From the NCBI RefSeq assembly GCF_000524195.1, contig NW_020170449.1, positions 244,569-308,568 on the forward strand: a stretch of DNA of 64,000 nucleotides. The letters run 5' to 3'. Made by a program: the position numbers and the translations under genes. Source of the stretch: Echinococcus granulosus (taxonomy: Eukaryota; Platyhelminthes; Cestoda; Cyclophyllidea; Taeniidae). This document shows positions 10,801 through 23,467 of the stretch, piece by piece. A model generated the notes under the pieces. It saw nothing but the letters and a program-made list of their open reading frames with translations. It was not told where the DNA came from and did no database searches. How positions within the stretch are numbered: the stretch's first letter is position 1; every line of letters begins with the position of its first letter.

Positions 10801-13800
10801 ACATTGTGCACAACGGTGAATGATGGCTTCTTACGGTATTCTTAACGTACAGATCTGCCAAGCAGCACCCCGCCTTTTTGTATGCCCTTTTCAGCTGGCA
10901 CATCCTTGGCTGTGTGGCGCTGGTCAGTGAAAAAGGGCTCTCGGGGTTGTGCTAAACCTCTCCCAATGGTAACGGCTGTTAGCTCGCAAATTGGCCTGAG
11001 GACTGCTTATTTTAACTGACACGTCCACTGCCAAAGCGTCAGTTGAAATTCAGCCACCCTAGTCCGGCTGTTTTACTGTTCTACTATGACACCGATTCAG
11101 GAATCAAAACAAGCGTAACAGCCCTTTTAAAATCAAGAACATTTTGCATCCTTTTGAATGTTTCAAGCCCCACCAATATGCTTGGGACGTCAATTTGTTG
11201 TAAAGTGATACAGAACATGTCAAACATTTGTGACCTCAGGGCTCAGGGAAACCGTGTCGTTATATATGTGCGGCGCTGTCAGTGAACTTTTTAATGAGAG
11301 TTTACCGTGGCCAGGAATATGTCCAACAAAGAGGTTTTTGCCGTACTCTAAATATCGGGAAACGGGAAATAGCTTATAATGCTTTCGAGTAGGTTAACAC
11401 CATTGAAATAGTAACGACAGTTAAACCTCGTGGCTGTCAACTCAAGGATAGTTTGAGATGGGTTTATCTGCATTTAGGACTTTATTCATTTACTCTGATC
11501 CCAAGCCAAGTCTTCCACGGAGCTGGATAGTTTTCAGTGTTAAAATCACCGTCAGTCATGCTCTGTGCTCGCTAAACACTTTATGTGTAGATTTAGTGAA
11601 TTACCCAAACTTCATTGTTGAAATGGCGGGGCTTGAGTTGGCAAATAACGGGAATTTTTTGTACATTTCGGCGTTCTTTTGCTAAATTAATACATTAGAA
11701 GGCAGGTGATCACAGGCCGAGGTGTGTCCCCGAAGTACCAGTACTGCACTTTCACAGTAATCAAAAGACCAGAAGTATTCCAAGTGGGGTGATATAGAGA
11801 TTGCGAATTTTGGGACCATTTTATTTCTTATAATTTTATTTTATGAGAGTACTCTTATGTACATTTGAAGGTGTATTAAATGGTGTTGGAAGTTTAATGT
11901 CCCAGCAAATAGACTCGTCAAATTCGCTGACTTTGGATTTCATTGTTCTGATTTTCCGATTTTTAATGTTTTTTTTTTTGTAGATTTAACGGTAGGTCAT
12001 GTTGCAGTTATTTGTTTCCGTATGTTCATGATTGAATGCTCTGGAGCCCTGGTTCTGATTGGATCAAAATATCTGAACTTCTTCGAGAGGCTAAAGGACG
12101 ACGATTTACCCGTCTGTGCAAGGGTGGGGGTTCAGTGATGCACATCGTGCTAGATAGAAGCAATTACCTCAGCTGCGTGATGTTACTTAAAACTAAAATA
12201 GCAGCAAATGGTTAGTGAAGGAAATGGAACATATTTTGTAATTTGTAGAATAAGGAAACCCTTTATTGAGGGCTAAGCTTCATGCACTTACGGTCCTTAA
12301 ATAGAGGTGGAAATATCATATTCCTTGAAGAAAGCCGGTACTTAACACTTTGTCAGTCAGGCTGTGTCGTTATGTGGATAACAGCAGTACTGGCACCACT
12401 TGACTCCTTTGTTCAAGTAGTAAGTTCGTCTGTTCACTGTTGTAGTTTACTACTTCAGTTGGTCTCTGGTTCAATTTAGGTTCTGCTGCTTTTATATTTC
12501 TTCTATAGTTTTGAGGTAGAAGGGTGGAGCGCCATCAAACATGGATGACAGAGCCAACCACATGATAATGCTTGGTGCTAAAGCACCGAGGAGATTAAGT
12601 TTAATCTTTTGCTCCTTTAGACGGAGGACGCACGCGTTGTGAACGAGGTTATCCAATCAATGCACGACACGGAGCCCTTCTCCGACGAGCTGTTGCAGGC
12701 CATGAAACGTCTCTGGGCCGACCCCGGCGTCCAGCAGTGCTTTCAGCGCTCCAATGAGTATCAACTCAACGACTCGGCCAAGTAGTAAGTCAATATCCCT
12801 CGCTCCACTTCACTTTTTAAATTAGATTTTAATGGAGTTAATCCTATCTGGATGGTGTTATTCGGGGGCTGAATCTATCGCATACAATTGGGGCGATAAA
12901 CATCGAACGTGACTTTGTTCTGTTTTGAGCGTCGTTCTTAGTAACCCCATTTGTGACATTACAAAGGTATTTTGGTGCTTTAAAACCAGCAGATAGGAAG
13001 TAACGAAGACAGTGTGATAAAGGTTGTACCACAGCAGGATGCCGATGGGATTAATTCATTGTGACGTCTTTCAGGCTAATCTTAAGGCAACATTTTGAAA
13101 GTCGTGCTAGTTCCACTTTGCCGCCGCCGGATTATCTCTAAGGGCGTTGCACGACGTACTAGTCAGGAAATAGGGTTGGTACTGCTAACCTAGTGTTTTC
13201 GGTACCATGGACGAACTTCCGGGTCATGGAAGACTTTACAAGTCCATGTAAGGCTACGATTTACCCGACGGCAAAAGCATTGGACCTGGTGCAGTGATGT
13301 ATCTGTGAGCATCTTTCCCTTACACATCTCTTATTTTCACCCATTTCTTACTGGTCGCAATTCCGTGTGAGATATTGTTCAACACTTGAATGTCAGTGCT
13401 GCATCCCATAATTCACCCATTACGAAATGCCTTGAGGAGCCTTTCTGTGGAAGATATATCCGAAATCCGGTGGGAGCTTCATGGAAAGAATAAAAACCAT
13501 ATAAGTTTCAGTTTCTGCGCCATTGTAAAATTGCGCATTTTTCTGGAAAAGTTTTCAGATGTATCAAGAATTCACGACTACTATTGGTATCTTCCGGAGG
13601 ATCACAGCCTATTTTTGCACATTCCTGTAAGGATTGTGTTTTTTGCATTGACTATACCACGTGTGCCGGCAAGTGTGTCCAAGGCCTAAAGTGTGTGGGC
13701 AGGGTAAGTGGGCAGTCAAACATGCGATAAAAGTGGTGTTTTTTCCACACATGCGCGAATCCACTGTTCCTCTCCACTTTCTCCCCCTGTCTGCTGTGAG

Positions 13801-16800
13801 TCTAGAGATTGGGTTCTTGTTTCCCTTTTTTGTCATGGCAATGGTCGACTTTCTTCAACGCATGCGTGCATTCAAGTGTGCTTAACTGCGTGCTGTGTGA
13901 CTGCGCTTCTTGTGTTTATTGGTGTCAGTGCCGTAGAATGTGGGACTTTTTGTGCAGAAAACAATCACCGCTTTAGAAACGCAATACTCATTGCTAAGAA
14001 GGAGAAAAGGTGTTGTGATTTCGTACGATTAGGGGTAAGTTCATGAAGCAGTAACAAAATAATTACCACAAGAATACATTGTTCCTTGGCCTTTACTACG
14101 GCATTTCGCAATGTCAACGCTTAATTTTGTCGGTCACTTCGGAGGATCTCGGTAGATGGGGGCGGTTATTTGCAGTGCAAGAAATTCCACACTCTGTAAG
14201 GTCTTGTGTAAGTAAATCAAATTTTAAAAGGTTAGACGAGGCGGCATGAAGGATAATTTTAACTCACACCGGTTTTCCGATTAAATTTACCAAGGAGCGC
14301 CTCGCTGGGGGTTGTAAAATAGCTGAATTCGCTTTTAAGGGACCTTCATCGATGTGGACTACGACATTTCTAATTGAAGGTCTCACCAAGTCCTTGGTGT
14401 TGTGGACGTATTTGTTGGCATCCCACACAACAACGATGGTTTCGCGACCGCTGAACGTTTTTCACGTCTCAGGTTTGGATTGTGTAGGCTACGTTGGAAG
14501 ACACCAAAGTTGCGGTCCAGTACACAAGTTCCCGCCTTATCAACGCCCGATTCAGGCTTTGTTAACAATCTCTAAAGCTATTGTGAGATAATAACATGAC
14601 CTTTGTTGCTCATCGTTCTAAGATTTGTAAAGGTTGTGGCTAATTCGCTCGGCAAATTTGACATTGTCAGCGACCACTAGTTCACCTCAACTGCCTGCTT
14701 TATTCAAACTTGATCTTATTGACGAATCGTGTCGGGTGGAGAGACCATTTGGAGTTCGGGTAAATGCTCTCGATGTCATTATCAAGCAGCTACGCTTAAG
14801 CCAGTCAATTCACTGATCTCTTTGAAATGCTTGAAGCTGTTAAATCTCGGATGTGGATTTCTCATGTTTATACATAAAAGACCAGTGGTTGAGATTGTTT
14901 GAGCACCTGTAATTAACCCCTCGCGTTGTCAACGTGTCCAGGCACGAAATTGTGTGCTTTGACTACGTTTTGAATACCGCTGGACATCATTTGCTAGTCC
15001 ACAGCTGTGGCGGCGTGAATAGGGGGTAGGAGAAAGTAACTCAGGTGGTTTTTTTCTACCAAAAGGTAATGAAGTTGGTGATGCAGTTGCTACTGGAAAT
15101 TGGGAAAAAAAGCAACGAAATTCCATTCTACGAACCACACAGAGTCAATGTTTATCACACGAGAGCTGCACATATTGTTTGGCTGTGATTTGTGAAATGG
15201 GGCCGTTTTTGTGGGCCGTAGATAATCGTCCCTTGAAAAAGTCTGACCTTTGCTTAGTAGAAGAAAGAGGAGGAAAATCGTTACAATTAAAGAGAGTTAG
15301 AGCTAGGAGTTGTCGAAGTAGCAACAAAGGTGTTGTGGCAGAAATAGATTCCTACAAATTGACTGACTGCCCTTTTAAATCCTCTCTAGTTATAACGCTT
15401 TGAGTAGCAGACATCAGTGGGTCCTCAGAATAGTAGCCATGGCTATTTTTAACTGTCTCAGTAACAATTGTCCGCTGGGTGGAGGTAGGGAAAGCTAATA
15501 GCCAAATTTAAGTATGTCAGTCGTAAAGTGTTACTTTTGGGTTGCACGTGGCTGTATGAACACATGAAACCTCTCTCAATCAATTTTAAATTCAGTCCTT
15601 AATAGCATTCTTCAATGGCGACAGGACCTCGATGAGTATGCTCATTTGATTTGACAACTTCAAGGCCTGATCAAGTTGGATTAAATCGTATTCGCCGATT
15701 GTAGTTTCGGGAGATGCCTATCCTGAACCGGGAAGAAAAATGGTGCCACATTATGTAGCTACCTCTTTCTCTATCCACCCATTCATCCATTTGGATTTTT
15801 ATACAGAGGCAGTTTTTAATGTACCAATATGGACTGCGGAACGGATAAATACTGTTTGGCAGGACAGAAGCATAACCCCGGGCAGGGATGGTGATAATTG
15901 CAGCGGCACCAGCAGCAGTCCGAGTCCTAATGTTCATTTATTCCTCCGCCCATCTCCACATGCACGAAAGCATGGGCACGAGCATACTACAGGCCGAATT
16001 ATGTAAAAAGGGATTACTTGGATGAGGGGGCGGAGAAGGAGGAGAGGAGTGTGAGGGGTGGGTGGGTGATGGCTTAGCCTTTAGGCGTGCTAATGGTGCA
16101 GGCCCTAGGCTTACGCTTGGGCGGTGTGGGGAGGGGCTGGTAGTAGCAGCAGCAGCAGATTTAACGCATCTGTCCTTGAAAGTAAAAAGCTAGAATCTAC
16201 TCAAATCTTGCCCCTCATGTATCGTCAAATCTAGTTATCCATCAAGGCCTATCATCAAGGTAATGGGGAGCATTGTCTTAATTTATTGCTAAGAAAGTGG
16301 CCAGAACTTTTGCTAGGCATGGTGCAATGAATTATTCAGAAGGATTCCAGACAAAAGGGAATAAATCTCAAATTCATTATATGGCATGTCCGAGTGCTGT
16401 TCGTTCATCGACTCCACCCACGCGCACGCCCGCAGGCTCGATGGCCGTGGGCGCTAGTAATCCTGAAACAGATTGGGCAGGGTGCGAGGTGACGTTTTTT
16501 CGTTTTCCTTTGCTTTCAGTTTCTTGGAGGACCTAGACCGTCTAGGCGCAAAGGACTATCAGCCCTCTGAGCAGGATATCCTTCGTACACGAGTCAAGAC
16601 CACCGGCATCGTTGAGGTGCACTTCCAATTTAAGAACATGAACTTCAAGTGAGTAATTTTGCCCTCCTTTCGTGTCTTTTCACCTATCACAATTTGTCCT
16701 TCAGAACCCTATAAGAACAGCTGACCTCAACCTTGGATGCCTCCAGCATATAGCCAATCCACACTTTGTTTTCCTACCTTTTTCTCTGAGGGGCTCTGAT

Positions 16801-18661
16801 TACGTCAAATGTTCGCAGTGGAATAAATTCTCCAGCTCAAGCGGTTGGAACTACGCATTTGATTAAGGCATTGACGCAACTGGGTTACCTGAGTTGAAAC
16901 CAAAGCGTGGTGGATAATGAAATGCTGGAGGTAGCTGTAATGGAAAGGAAGCAGTTAGAGGTTAAGCAGCATTTAAGGGACCCAGTTGTTTTGTTTTCTC
17001 TCGTAATTTAAGCAGGCGTATTTCAAAGGAGAAGTTGGCCATCTCCAGAAACTTGCCATCATTTTCTATCACGGCATAGGGAGTTAATGGTCGAAATTGG
17101 GATTTCTCCGACGGTCTATTTTACATTCCACTCACAAGTTTGTGCGACAGGAGCTCACTATGACCATTCAAAGGAAGTAGTGAGGGGAAAGCTAGCTGAT
17201 TAACTGGTAGGCACTTTTTCCACTGGAAAAAGATGAGGTATGGACACTTGAAGTAAATCTTTATTAATCCCATTTTGTGATTGCCATTTTCGGGGCACCC
17301 CCAGTAACTACTTACAGTTTCCGGTTTTCACATCGTTTTTTTCACCCACTTTAATTGTTTGCACTGAGTCTTGAGAGTGAGATTGGCATTTCACCAAAAG
17401 ACAACTTGGTTTCGACGATTCTCTTGTTGTGATTCACAAAAAAGATGCTTTTCTTCCTTGGCATATCGAGGAATAGCGGAATTGAAATTGTTGCCCCTTT
17501 GGAGTAAATCTGCCGATGCTACCAAAGTTACCCCTTGAAGACGTCATCAAGGAAACGAAACAGAGTTTCGTGCTGTCACCGGAGGGACTAAGTCCCGGGA
17601 GATTGAAAGGATCAAATCCATTTCGCAACAAATAAATGAGACGAATGTGGTTTGGTAGAATTTTTGTCCCGCTCTCNNNNNNNNNNNNNNNNNNNNNNNN
17701 NNNNNNNNNNNNNNNNNNNNNNNNNNNNNNNNNNNNNNNNNNNNNNNNNNNNNNNNNNNNNNNNNNNNNNNNNNNNTTAGACTCTTCGATGTGGGCGGTC
17801 AGCGTTCGGAACGGAAAAAGTGGATCCACTGTTTCGAGGACGTCACAGCAATCATCTTCTGTGTGGCCATGAGTGAGTACGACCAGGTGTTGCACGAGGA
17901 CGAGACCACGAACCGGATGCAGGAGTCGTTGAAGCTCTTCGACTCCATTTGCAACAACAAGTGGTTCACCGACACCAGTATAATCCTCTTCCTGAACAAG
18001 AAGGACCTATTTGCGGAGAAGATCAAACGCTCGCCTCTCACCGTCTGTTTTCCCGAGTATCCTGGTAAGTTGCCAGCCCTTCTTTCCTATCGCAGGGTCT
18101 TACTGCTAAGCAAATTTTGACACGAAGCTTTGGGTTCATCGTCACATGCTTTTCTATGCACGCATTACTGCTGTTTTTCACCGCCTTGAATAATGTCGAC
18201 TTAAATGACTTAAGCATGTCGTGCGCCGACTCTGCTTAATAGGGCACGTGACGGTTTCTACTGCTTGTAATACTGTCCTATTAGCATCCCTTTTTGTACC
18301 TGACGGATTGGTAGTACTAGTTTGGACTGAACACGTTAAATTATCTGCCTCCACAGTGCTAGAAGCCTTGTTCTTTCCAAGGCCAGGGTGCGACCAGTAG
18401 GTGTCCCTCCAGACCAGTCGTGAAGCGGGTTTGATGACGTTGACTCTGATCGTACTGTTTTATGTAATTTTAGGCAAACAGACGTACGAGGAGGCGGCAA
18501 TTTACATTCAGGCTTCTTTCGAGGCAAAGAACCGGTCGCAAAACAAGGAGATTTACTGCCACCAGACCTGCGCCACTGACACCAACAACATTCAATTCGT
18601 CTTTGACGCCGTCACCGACGTGATCATCGCCAACAACCTGAGGGGCTGTGGTCTCTACTAG
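7817..18661 (+). CDS. GNAO1: G protein alpha-o subunit, complete seven-exon gene
   Basis: Exons: 7817-7934, 8864-8906, 8979-9120, 12621-12784, 16520-16648, 17781-18064, 18474-18661. All phases agree and give 355 residues, against 354 in vertebrate G-alpha-o; the extra residue falls just after Tyr95-Gly96. The product is the GTP-binding alpha subunit of heterotrimeric Go, which couples receptors to effectors at the inner plasma membrane. Visible elements are Gly2/Cys3 for myristate and palmitate, P-loop GAGESGKS (40-47), switch I RTRVKTTG with Arg180, switch II DVGGQ with catalytic Gln206, NKKD (271-274), TCAT and C-terminal GCGLY with Cys352. The ATG is chosen because it yields the canonical MGC start. 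The 100-N gap lies in intron 5 and stops just before the exon 6 acceptor, so no coding sequence is lost. Exon 6 runs unbroken from DVGGQ to FPEYP, so a vertebrate-type intron is absent. Confidence 0.96.
7935..8863 (+). other. G-alpha-o intron 1
   Basis: A 929-base intron with donor GTGCGT and acceptor TTTTAG. It interrupts the glycine codon just before the P-loop. I see no further gene or repeat in it; a long open frame at 8101-8520 lacks any recognisable domain. Confidence 0.8.
9121..12620 (+). other. G-alpha-o intron 3 (3.5 kb)
   Basis: Donor GTAAGT and acceptor CTCCTTTAG, phase 0. Apart from the inverted-repeat arm at 10355-10533 I recognise no embedded gene. Confidence 0.75.
10355..10533 (+). 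repeat. Intronic repeat, plus-oriented arm (intron 3)
   Basis: About 180 bases that reappear reverse-complemented at 15160-15359 in intron 4. Shared landmarks include AGGAATTTCTACCACAAC, TTTGTTGCTGCTTCGACAAC, AATTGTAAC, AAGTCAGACTTTT and CGATTATCTA. The two copies are clearly homologous but diverged. The family is unknown. Confidence 0.75.
12785..16519 (+). other. G-alpha-o intron 4 (3.7 kb)
   Basis: Donor GTAAGT and acceptor CTTTCAG, splitting a Tyr codon. It contains the minus-oriented repeat arm at 15160-15359, a purine/G-rich stretch at about 16018-16140 and a short CAG run at about 16145-16159. No coding content is recognised. Confidence 0.75.
15160..15359 (-). repeat. Intronic repeat, minus-oriented arm (intron 4)
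   Basis: The reverse complement of this stretch aligns with 10355-10533 over its whole length with moderate divergence. Together the two arms bracket exon 4 (12621-12784) in opposite orientation. Confidence 0.75.
16649..17780 (+). other. G-alpha-o intron 5, containing the assembly gap
   Basis: It begins with donor GTGAGT after the KNMNFK coding end. The visible acceptor TTAG at 17777-17780 directly follows the gap. The true length is unknown because of the Ns. Nothing else is recognised in the sequenced part. Confidence 0.8.
17677..17776. other. Assembly gap (100 Ns)
   Basis: Exactly 100 Ns, a conventional placeholder for a scaffold gap of unknown size. It falls inside G-alpha-o intron 5. 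Coding phase is continuous across it (split Lys codon AA|A before LFDVGGQ), so no exon needs to be missing. Confidence 0.99.
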
Positions 18662-18724
18662 CCTCCCCTCTCTCCCCCTCGCACCTGCCCTCTTTTTTCG
18701 TTTGTCTGAATGTGTATAGAGAAG

Positions 18725-18730
18725 AATAAA
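18725..18730 (+). terminator. Polyadenylation signal AATAAA of G-alpha-o
   Basis: A canonical AATAAA 64 bases after the TAG stop of G-alpha-o. The distance is plausible for a short 3' UTR ending some 15-30 bases further on. Confidence 0.6.
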
Positions 18731-20474
18731 AAGGAGGAGGCCCATGCCACTAACTGCAACCGCTCCGCCTATATAATCTCGTTCCACCATCGGCTTTGTC
18801 TGCATTTCCTTCATGTGTGTGTGTGAATTCACGCATTTCACTTCTCTTTTGGTCTCCCCTGTCTCCTGACTGACCATCCTTGATGCCACTTTTTTTTAAA
18901 ATGTGATAGTCCTGAAATTCGCTATTTGAAGTTGGTCTTATTTTGTGCTTGATGGGCGTGCTGGCAAGTTGGATGAAAGGTTTTTTGCCGTGTTTGGCAG
19001 AACAGATGCTTTTAGACACTACAAACATTTATTGGGTCTTTGTTCACATTTCGAGTTTCCTCGATGTTTGCCGCCAGAATGAAGTTTAGTAGGAAGCGGA
19101 GCTCCATTCTAGATTTCACCTTGGGAGTTATTATTGTTAATGTGGAACATTATTTGGTCGGATGGGGTGTCTCTGTTCCGCACTGCCAGTTGGAAGGTTT
19201 GTAAACCCTCTCGGCGAGAGCAAGGAGAATTTTCGTGGGAAACGGTTGTTTAGGCCATCTCTGAGCTAACTAACTGAGCGAACTAACCTCCGCCTCATTG
19301 TTGCCTTCCTCTGTGACTGTCTACTCCCGAAACGATTTCAAGCCTCTACTCCCGTGTTATTTTTTACCGGCTTTAACATTCGCCCTGCGCATACTTTGTT
19401 AAACTTAAGACCGATGTGATTAAACACGAAATGTTTATTTAGGCTTCGTGCAATACCTTTGTTGTTCTGTTTGCGGTAGTTGTTTCCAGGGTTCTCTTTT
19501 CCTTTCTCATGGTCATGGCTTTAGTCGACTGGTCGCTCAGAGGGATCTGCATCTTGCACTTCGGTGCGGTGCCTTTGAAACTTTTTAAATGAATTCACAG
19601 GCTCCTCCACGAACCGGGAGCGGTTAATTCGTTTCCTCCGGCACATCCGAATGCAAAAGCGTCGACGTAGATTTATCACTCACCCCTCTTAAGACGTTGA
19701 TTCTACTAAATGTCCGACGGTGGATTTTCCAGACGGAAGTTGTTGTGCCATATTTTCAGACACGACAAATTACCACCCCACCTCACCTCCCCCTCCTGCC
19801 TTTATCTTTTCAAGGAGAATTATAAACTGCTGTCAATAATTTTTAATGCGCCCTTTGTAGGAAAAAAAACTAACCAAATGATTCATCAAGGCTTATAACT
19901 TAAACCAGAATACCGTCAATTTGCCAATTGAAAATGTTTTTTTTTTTCGGGCTGTCTATTCGTTACAATGATATGCCCTTAAGCTTTGGAAGAAGCAAAA
20001 TCAGCGGTATTTTTAAGGTTCGATTATTACTATTGGGTGATCGAAAAGTTTGTACGGTATAGGGACTATAAAGTATGGGTCTGATGAGTCAGCCTGTTAA
20101 TAACGGGACTTCTTGTACCCCATACAACAATAACAATTGGTGGTTGGAACTAATGGGTGTGATTCAGCTAGATCCCAGAGCCTTCCCGTGAAATTGGAGA
20201 AGGTATCGTAGTCCAATATGCTGCTCAGAAATGGTTTAGAAAACATACTTTTGGCAGTAAGTCACTCAAAGGTAGATGAAACACCTTGGGGAGGAGGAAC
20301 CTCCATTGCTAAAAAGGAAGAATTCCATGCCGTTGCTGAGATATTTCGCTCCGTGATCAGCCTACACCAACTTGGAAGGTTGTGAAAGTCAAACACATGG
20401 ATCTTGCCCGTGTATATTTACTGGTGACAATAAGCCTTACCAACTACTTATTTGTAAAATACTTTGACTATTCG

Positions 20475-20632
20475 TTCTGCTCTTCGTTTTGGTTTCGTGG
20501 GCACTTAAGGCTCCACCATTGTACTTCCACCAGGCGGCATGGCCCCGCCCTCCCCCCCAGCCCTTCTGTGCGTAAATGATACATATTCTGACCTAGCGTT
20601 ATGGATTCTTTCATCTTCAGAAAAGACTCATG
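20475..20632 (-). repeat. Interspersed repeat family, copy D
   Basis: Read on the minus strand it shows CTTTTCTGAAGATGAA, CAGAATATGTATCATTTACGC, a G-rich centre, GTGGAAGTACAATGGTGGAG and GAAACCAAAACGAAG, in the same order as copy B. Confidence 0.7.
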
Positions 20633-21699
20633 ACATTGCGTTTGTTCTGCAATGTTCCCCTTCACGTTGAAAAATACACTGATGTCATACGCTTTTCTAA
20701 CTTGAGGCAATAAGTGGTTTTTTTTGTTCTAAAATTACTTTCAATTACCAGATCATTTGCCGTCTTTAAGCAGACGGATTGTCAACAAAGAAAGCTTTAT
20801 TTGCCAAATGCCAACAAATTACGTCAATGTTTAGTTTGCCATTGTCTCTAAAGTAAATAGTGGCATTTACACCACTGCCGTTTGAGTTCTGTCTTGACAT
20901 TCTACTGGCTGTCTGGGCTTGACAGAATCGACCAACCAGGCGGTGAAATTTGCCAACAGCTCCCCCTACAGCCGTGTTAAGAGCCGCCCGCCGTAGACCA
21001 ATCGGCTCAAAATACCCTTTCACATTCACCATGGCGACCGAAAACATTCAAAAACGTCCTCTCCAAGCGAACATCTCATCACCTACGCCTGCATTCGACG
21101 TCTATCACATCGCAGTGCTGGATCGCATACGTTGCAAAGAGCCCTGTCATGAACACCCTGAAGGCATGTCAAATCCCTCCACTTGCACCAGTAGTCAAAC
21201 GAAGCTTGTCAAAGTTCAATAATGTAAAAACGCTTCTTACTTGACGTTGGGTCGCGAATCTTGCGTCAATCCTATAAGACACTCTGAAGAAGCTTTAAAA
21301 AGATTTTCGTGCGTCCTACCCTCACATTCCATCTGCTGGGGGTTAGATTTGTTACCTCCAAATTCTGCTTACCTGGATACCTTTTGAAGGCAACGCGACT
21401 AACTGTAGCACCTCAACTCTTCCTCGAAGTTATAATAAGCCAGAGTTGCGTGACAGACTGCAGACTACAAGCGTCTGGAAGAGTTTCAACGCCACTGGCT
21501 CAGCACAAAGGCCGCACCGTCGAGTGAAAACACAACCTGCAGAGACCATAGTGCCCACGAGAGCAAGCAAACATTTAGACTAAATGTCAAATCGCCATGT
21601 CAACATATAAAGGAACCCCATGACACCGTTATGACTTTTAAATGCAACTTTTGCAATTAGAATGTGTGGAATGCATTGGTTGTTTGTTTACCACACAGA

Positions 21700-21872
21700 T
21701 TTTGCCTGCACCAATGTATTTTCGTCGGGTGGGCTGGCATCCGGACCTAACCAGTAACCCCAATCCCTTCTGTATGTCCAATATATCTATTTGGCTCAAG
21801 TATTGTGGCTTCTATCGTATTTAGGAAAGTCCTGGGGTACCGAATTTGTGGTAGTGGAAAGCGAATCCGATC
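21700..21872 (-). repeat. Interspersed repeat family, copy E
   Basis: The minus strand reads GATTCGCTTTCCACTACCACA, then AGGACTTTCCTAAATACGA and AGAAGCCACAATACTTGAG, then ACATACAGAAGGGATTGGGG. This extends the match with copy B on its 5' side and supports a longer parent element. Confidence 0.7.
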
Positions 21873-22413
21873 CTGAAAACTAGAAGGGCTGAAATTGGCG
21901 TCTGCCTTCAGCAACTAGCCCAGTAGCGTGATCCATCTAGAAAGGTTAGTTACAGAGCTGTCTACCGTACCTGTAAGAAGATAGTAATTGTGCGAACTCG
22001 CAATACCTCCGCCACTACCTTACTAGCTGGATGGAACCCCCGTAGATATGGCTGGGCAGCACTGGAGCTAGATAAAAGTGGCAAGGAGGAATGGACACGA
22101 AATCCTACCCGCACAAAAGTGCTTTAAATACTGTGCCTCGTTAAATGATTCCACTTTTAGGCCAGTGTTCCTACGACCGGCGATGGACATGCGTGATGTC
22201 CAGCACATTCCCTCACCTCCCAGTGCAGCGCCCATACAGGATAAAACTCCAGGTCCTGTAGAAATGCCAAAGGGGGATCAGGGACGTTGCGGTCAACTAT
22301 CTTCTCAGGTGCAAGTTGCATGGCTGGCACGATTGGCTTGTGAGTGCTTTGCTGACGCGGAAGGTTGACCAAGGGGGAGCGCCGAGGATGACTCTCAAAG
22401 AGGGAAGGGGCTG

Positions 22414-22610
22414 TGTAATAGGTTGATTGTCTGTCTAAGCCTCGGTTACGGTAAAGGGACCACTTTGGGTCTCTGCTATTGTACCCTCGCTGAGTAAGCT
22501 GATCTCCCGATCTGCTAGTAGCCCAAAACCCTACTGTATGTCAATAATGCATATCTTACCCCAGCATTATCTTCTTTTGTCTTCAGGGAAGTCGGGGAGC
22601 ACTATGCGTA
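22414..22610 (-). repeat. Interspersed repeat family, copy F
   Basis: The minus strand reads CCCCGACTTCCCTGAAGAC, then ATATGCATTATTGACATACAG, GGTACAATAG, GGTCCCTTTACCGTAACCGAG and GACAGACAATCAACCTATTAC, matching copies A and B through to the 3' tail. Confidence 0.7.
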
Positions 22611-23467
22611 AACGCTACATAAAAGCGGCGCTCAATAAAGACGGTAGTACAACCAACCTTAAAATGTGATTTTGAAACAAATTTTTGGTATTCCAATTTA
22701 TAGGAGGTCACGTAACTTAAAATATCATTGAAAAAACTTACCGAACACTTAAAGCTTTAAACATCGAAAGTCCACAAACAAATGGAACTCGTTTTCTTGT
22801 CTGGCTGTCTTTTTCGAAATACAAAATGACGCATGTAGATTTCAAACCTGACCTTTTATTAGTCTTATTTCCTATTTCATAAGGCCATTCTTTGCGCATA
22901 ACATAATTATATCGGATGCATAAAATTTTGTTTAATTCAATGGAAGAGTCTACTTATTAACTTTCAGTAACAAAGCCCGGAGTATAGAGAGAGCAAATTG
23001 AACCAACCCGCTTTTTGGTAGGCATTGAAATGACAAATTCAAATACCAAACCTTATAATATCAAACCCCTTTATCAAAAAACCTGTCAGAAAATTTGTAA
23101 GTAAGGGTCTTTTCATGTAGCGTGTTACTGCAAAACAATCAGAACTCAGAAGTAACTAACGACGAAAACATATTCCAAGTAGTTGATTGACACCATCGGA
23201 AGTTGAGATAACAATAGAGGGCATGGAACAGATAACTTTGAATTCCCTATCTACAAAAAACTTATAAAGTGACCACTATCTCAATGTCTAAATAAAAACA
23301 TTAAATTTTTATCCAAACTGCGACAAAAACGAGTGATTTAACAAGATTGTGAGCCCGCACTTTTCAGCAGAAGTTCAAATACAAATTCAATTTCAATACG
23401 CTAGAAAATGAGCTTATCTTATGCGTTTTTCTGTACAGAAGTGTAGCAAAGGTACACAAAGCAGCAG

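Larger units (their letters stand above)
18731..23467. other. Intergenic region between convergent G-alpha-o and ESF1
   Basis: No gene is recognised. The stretch carries three minus-oriented copies (D, E, F) of the interspersed repeat. On the minus strand a possible ESF1 polyadenylation signal (AATAAA) lies at 22855-22860, about 600 bases past the ESF1 stop. Confidence 0.6.
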
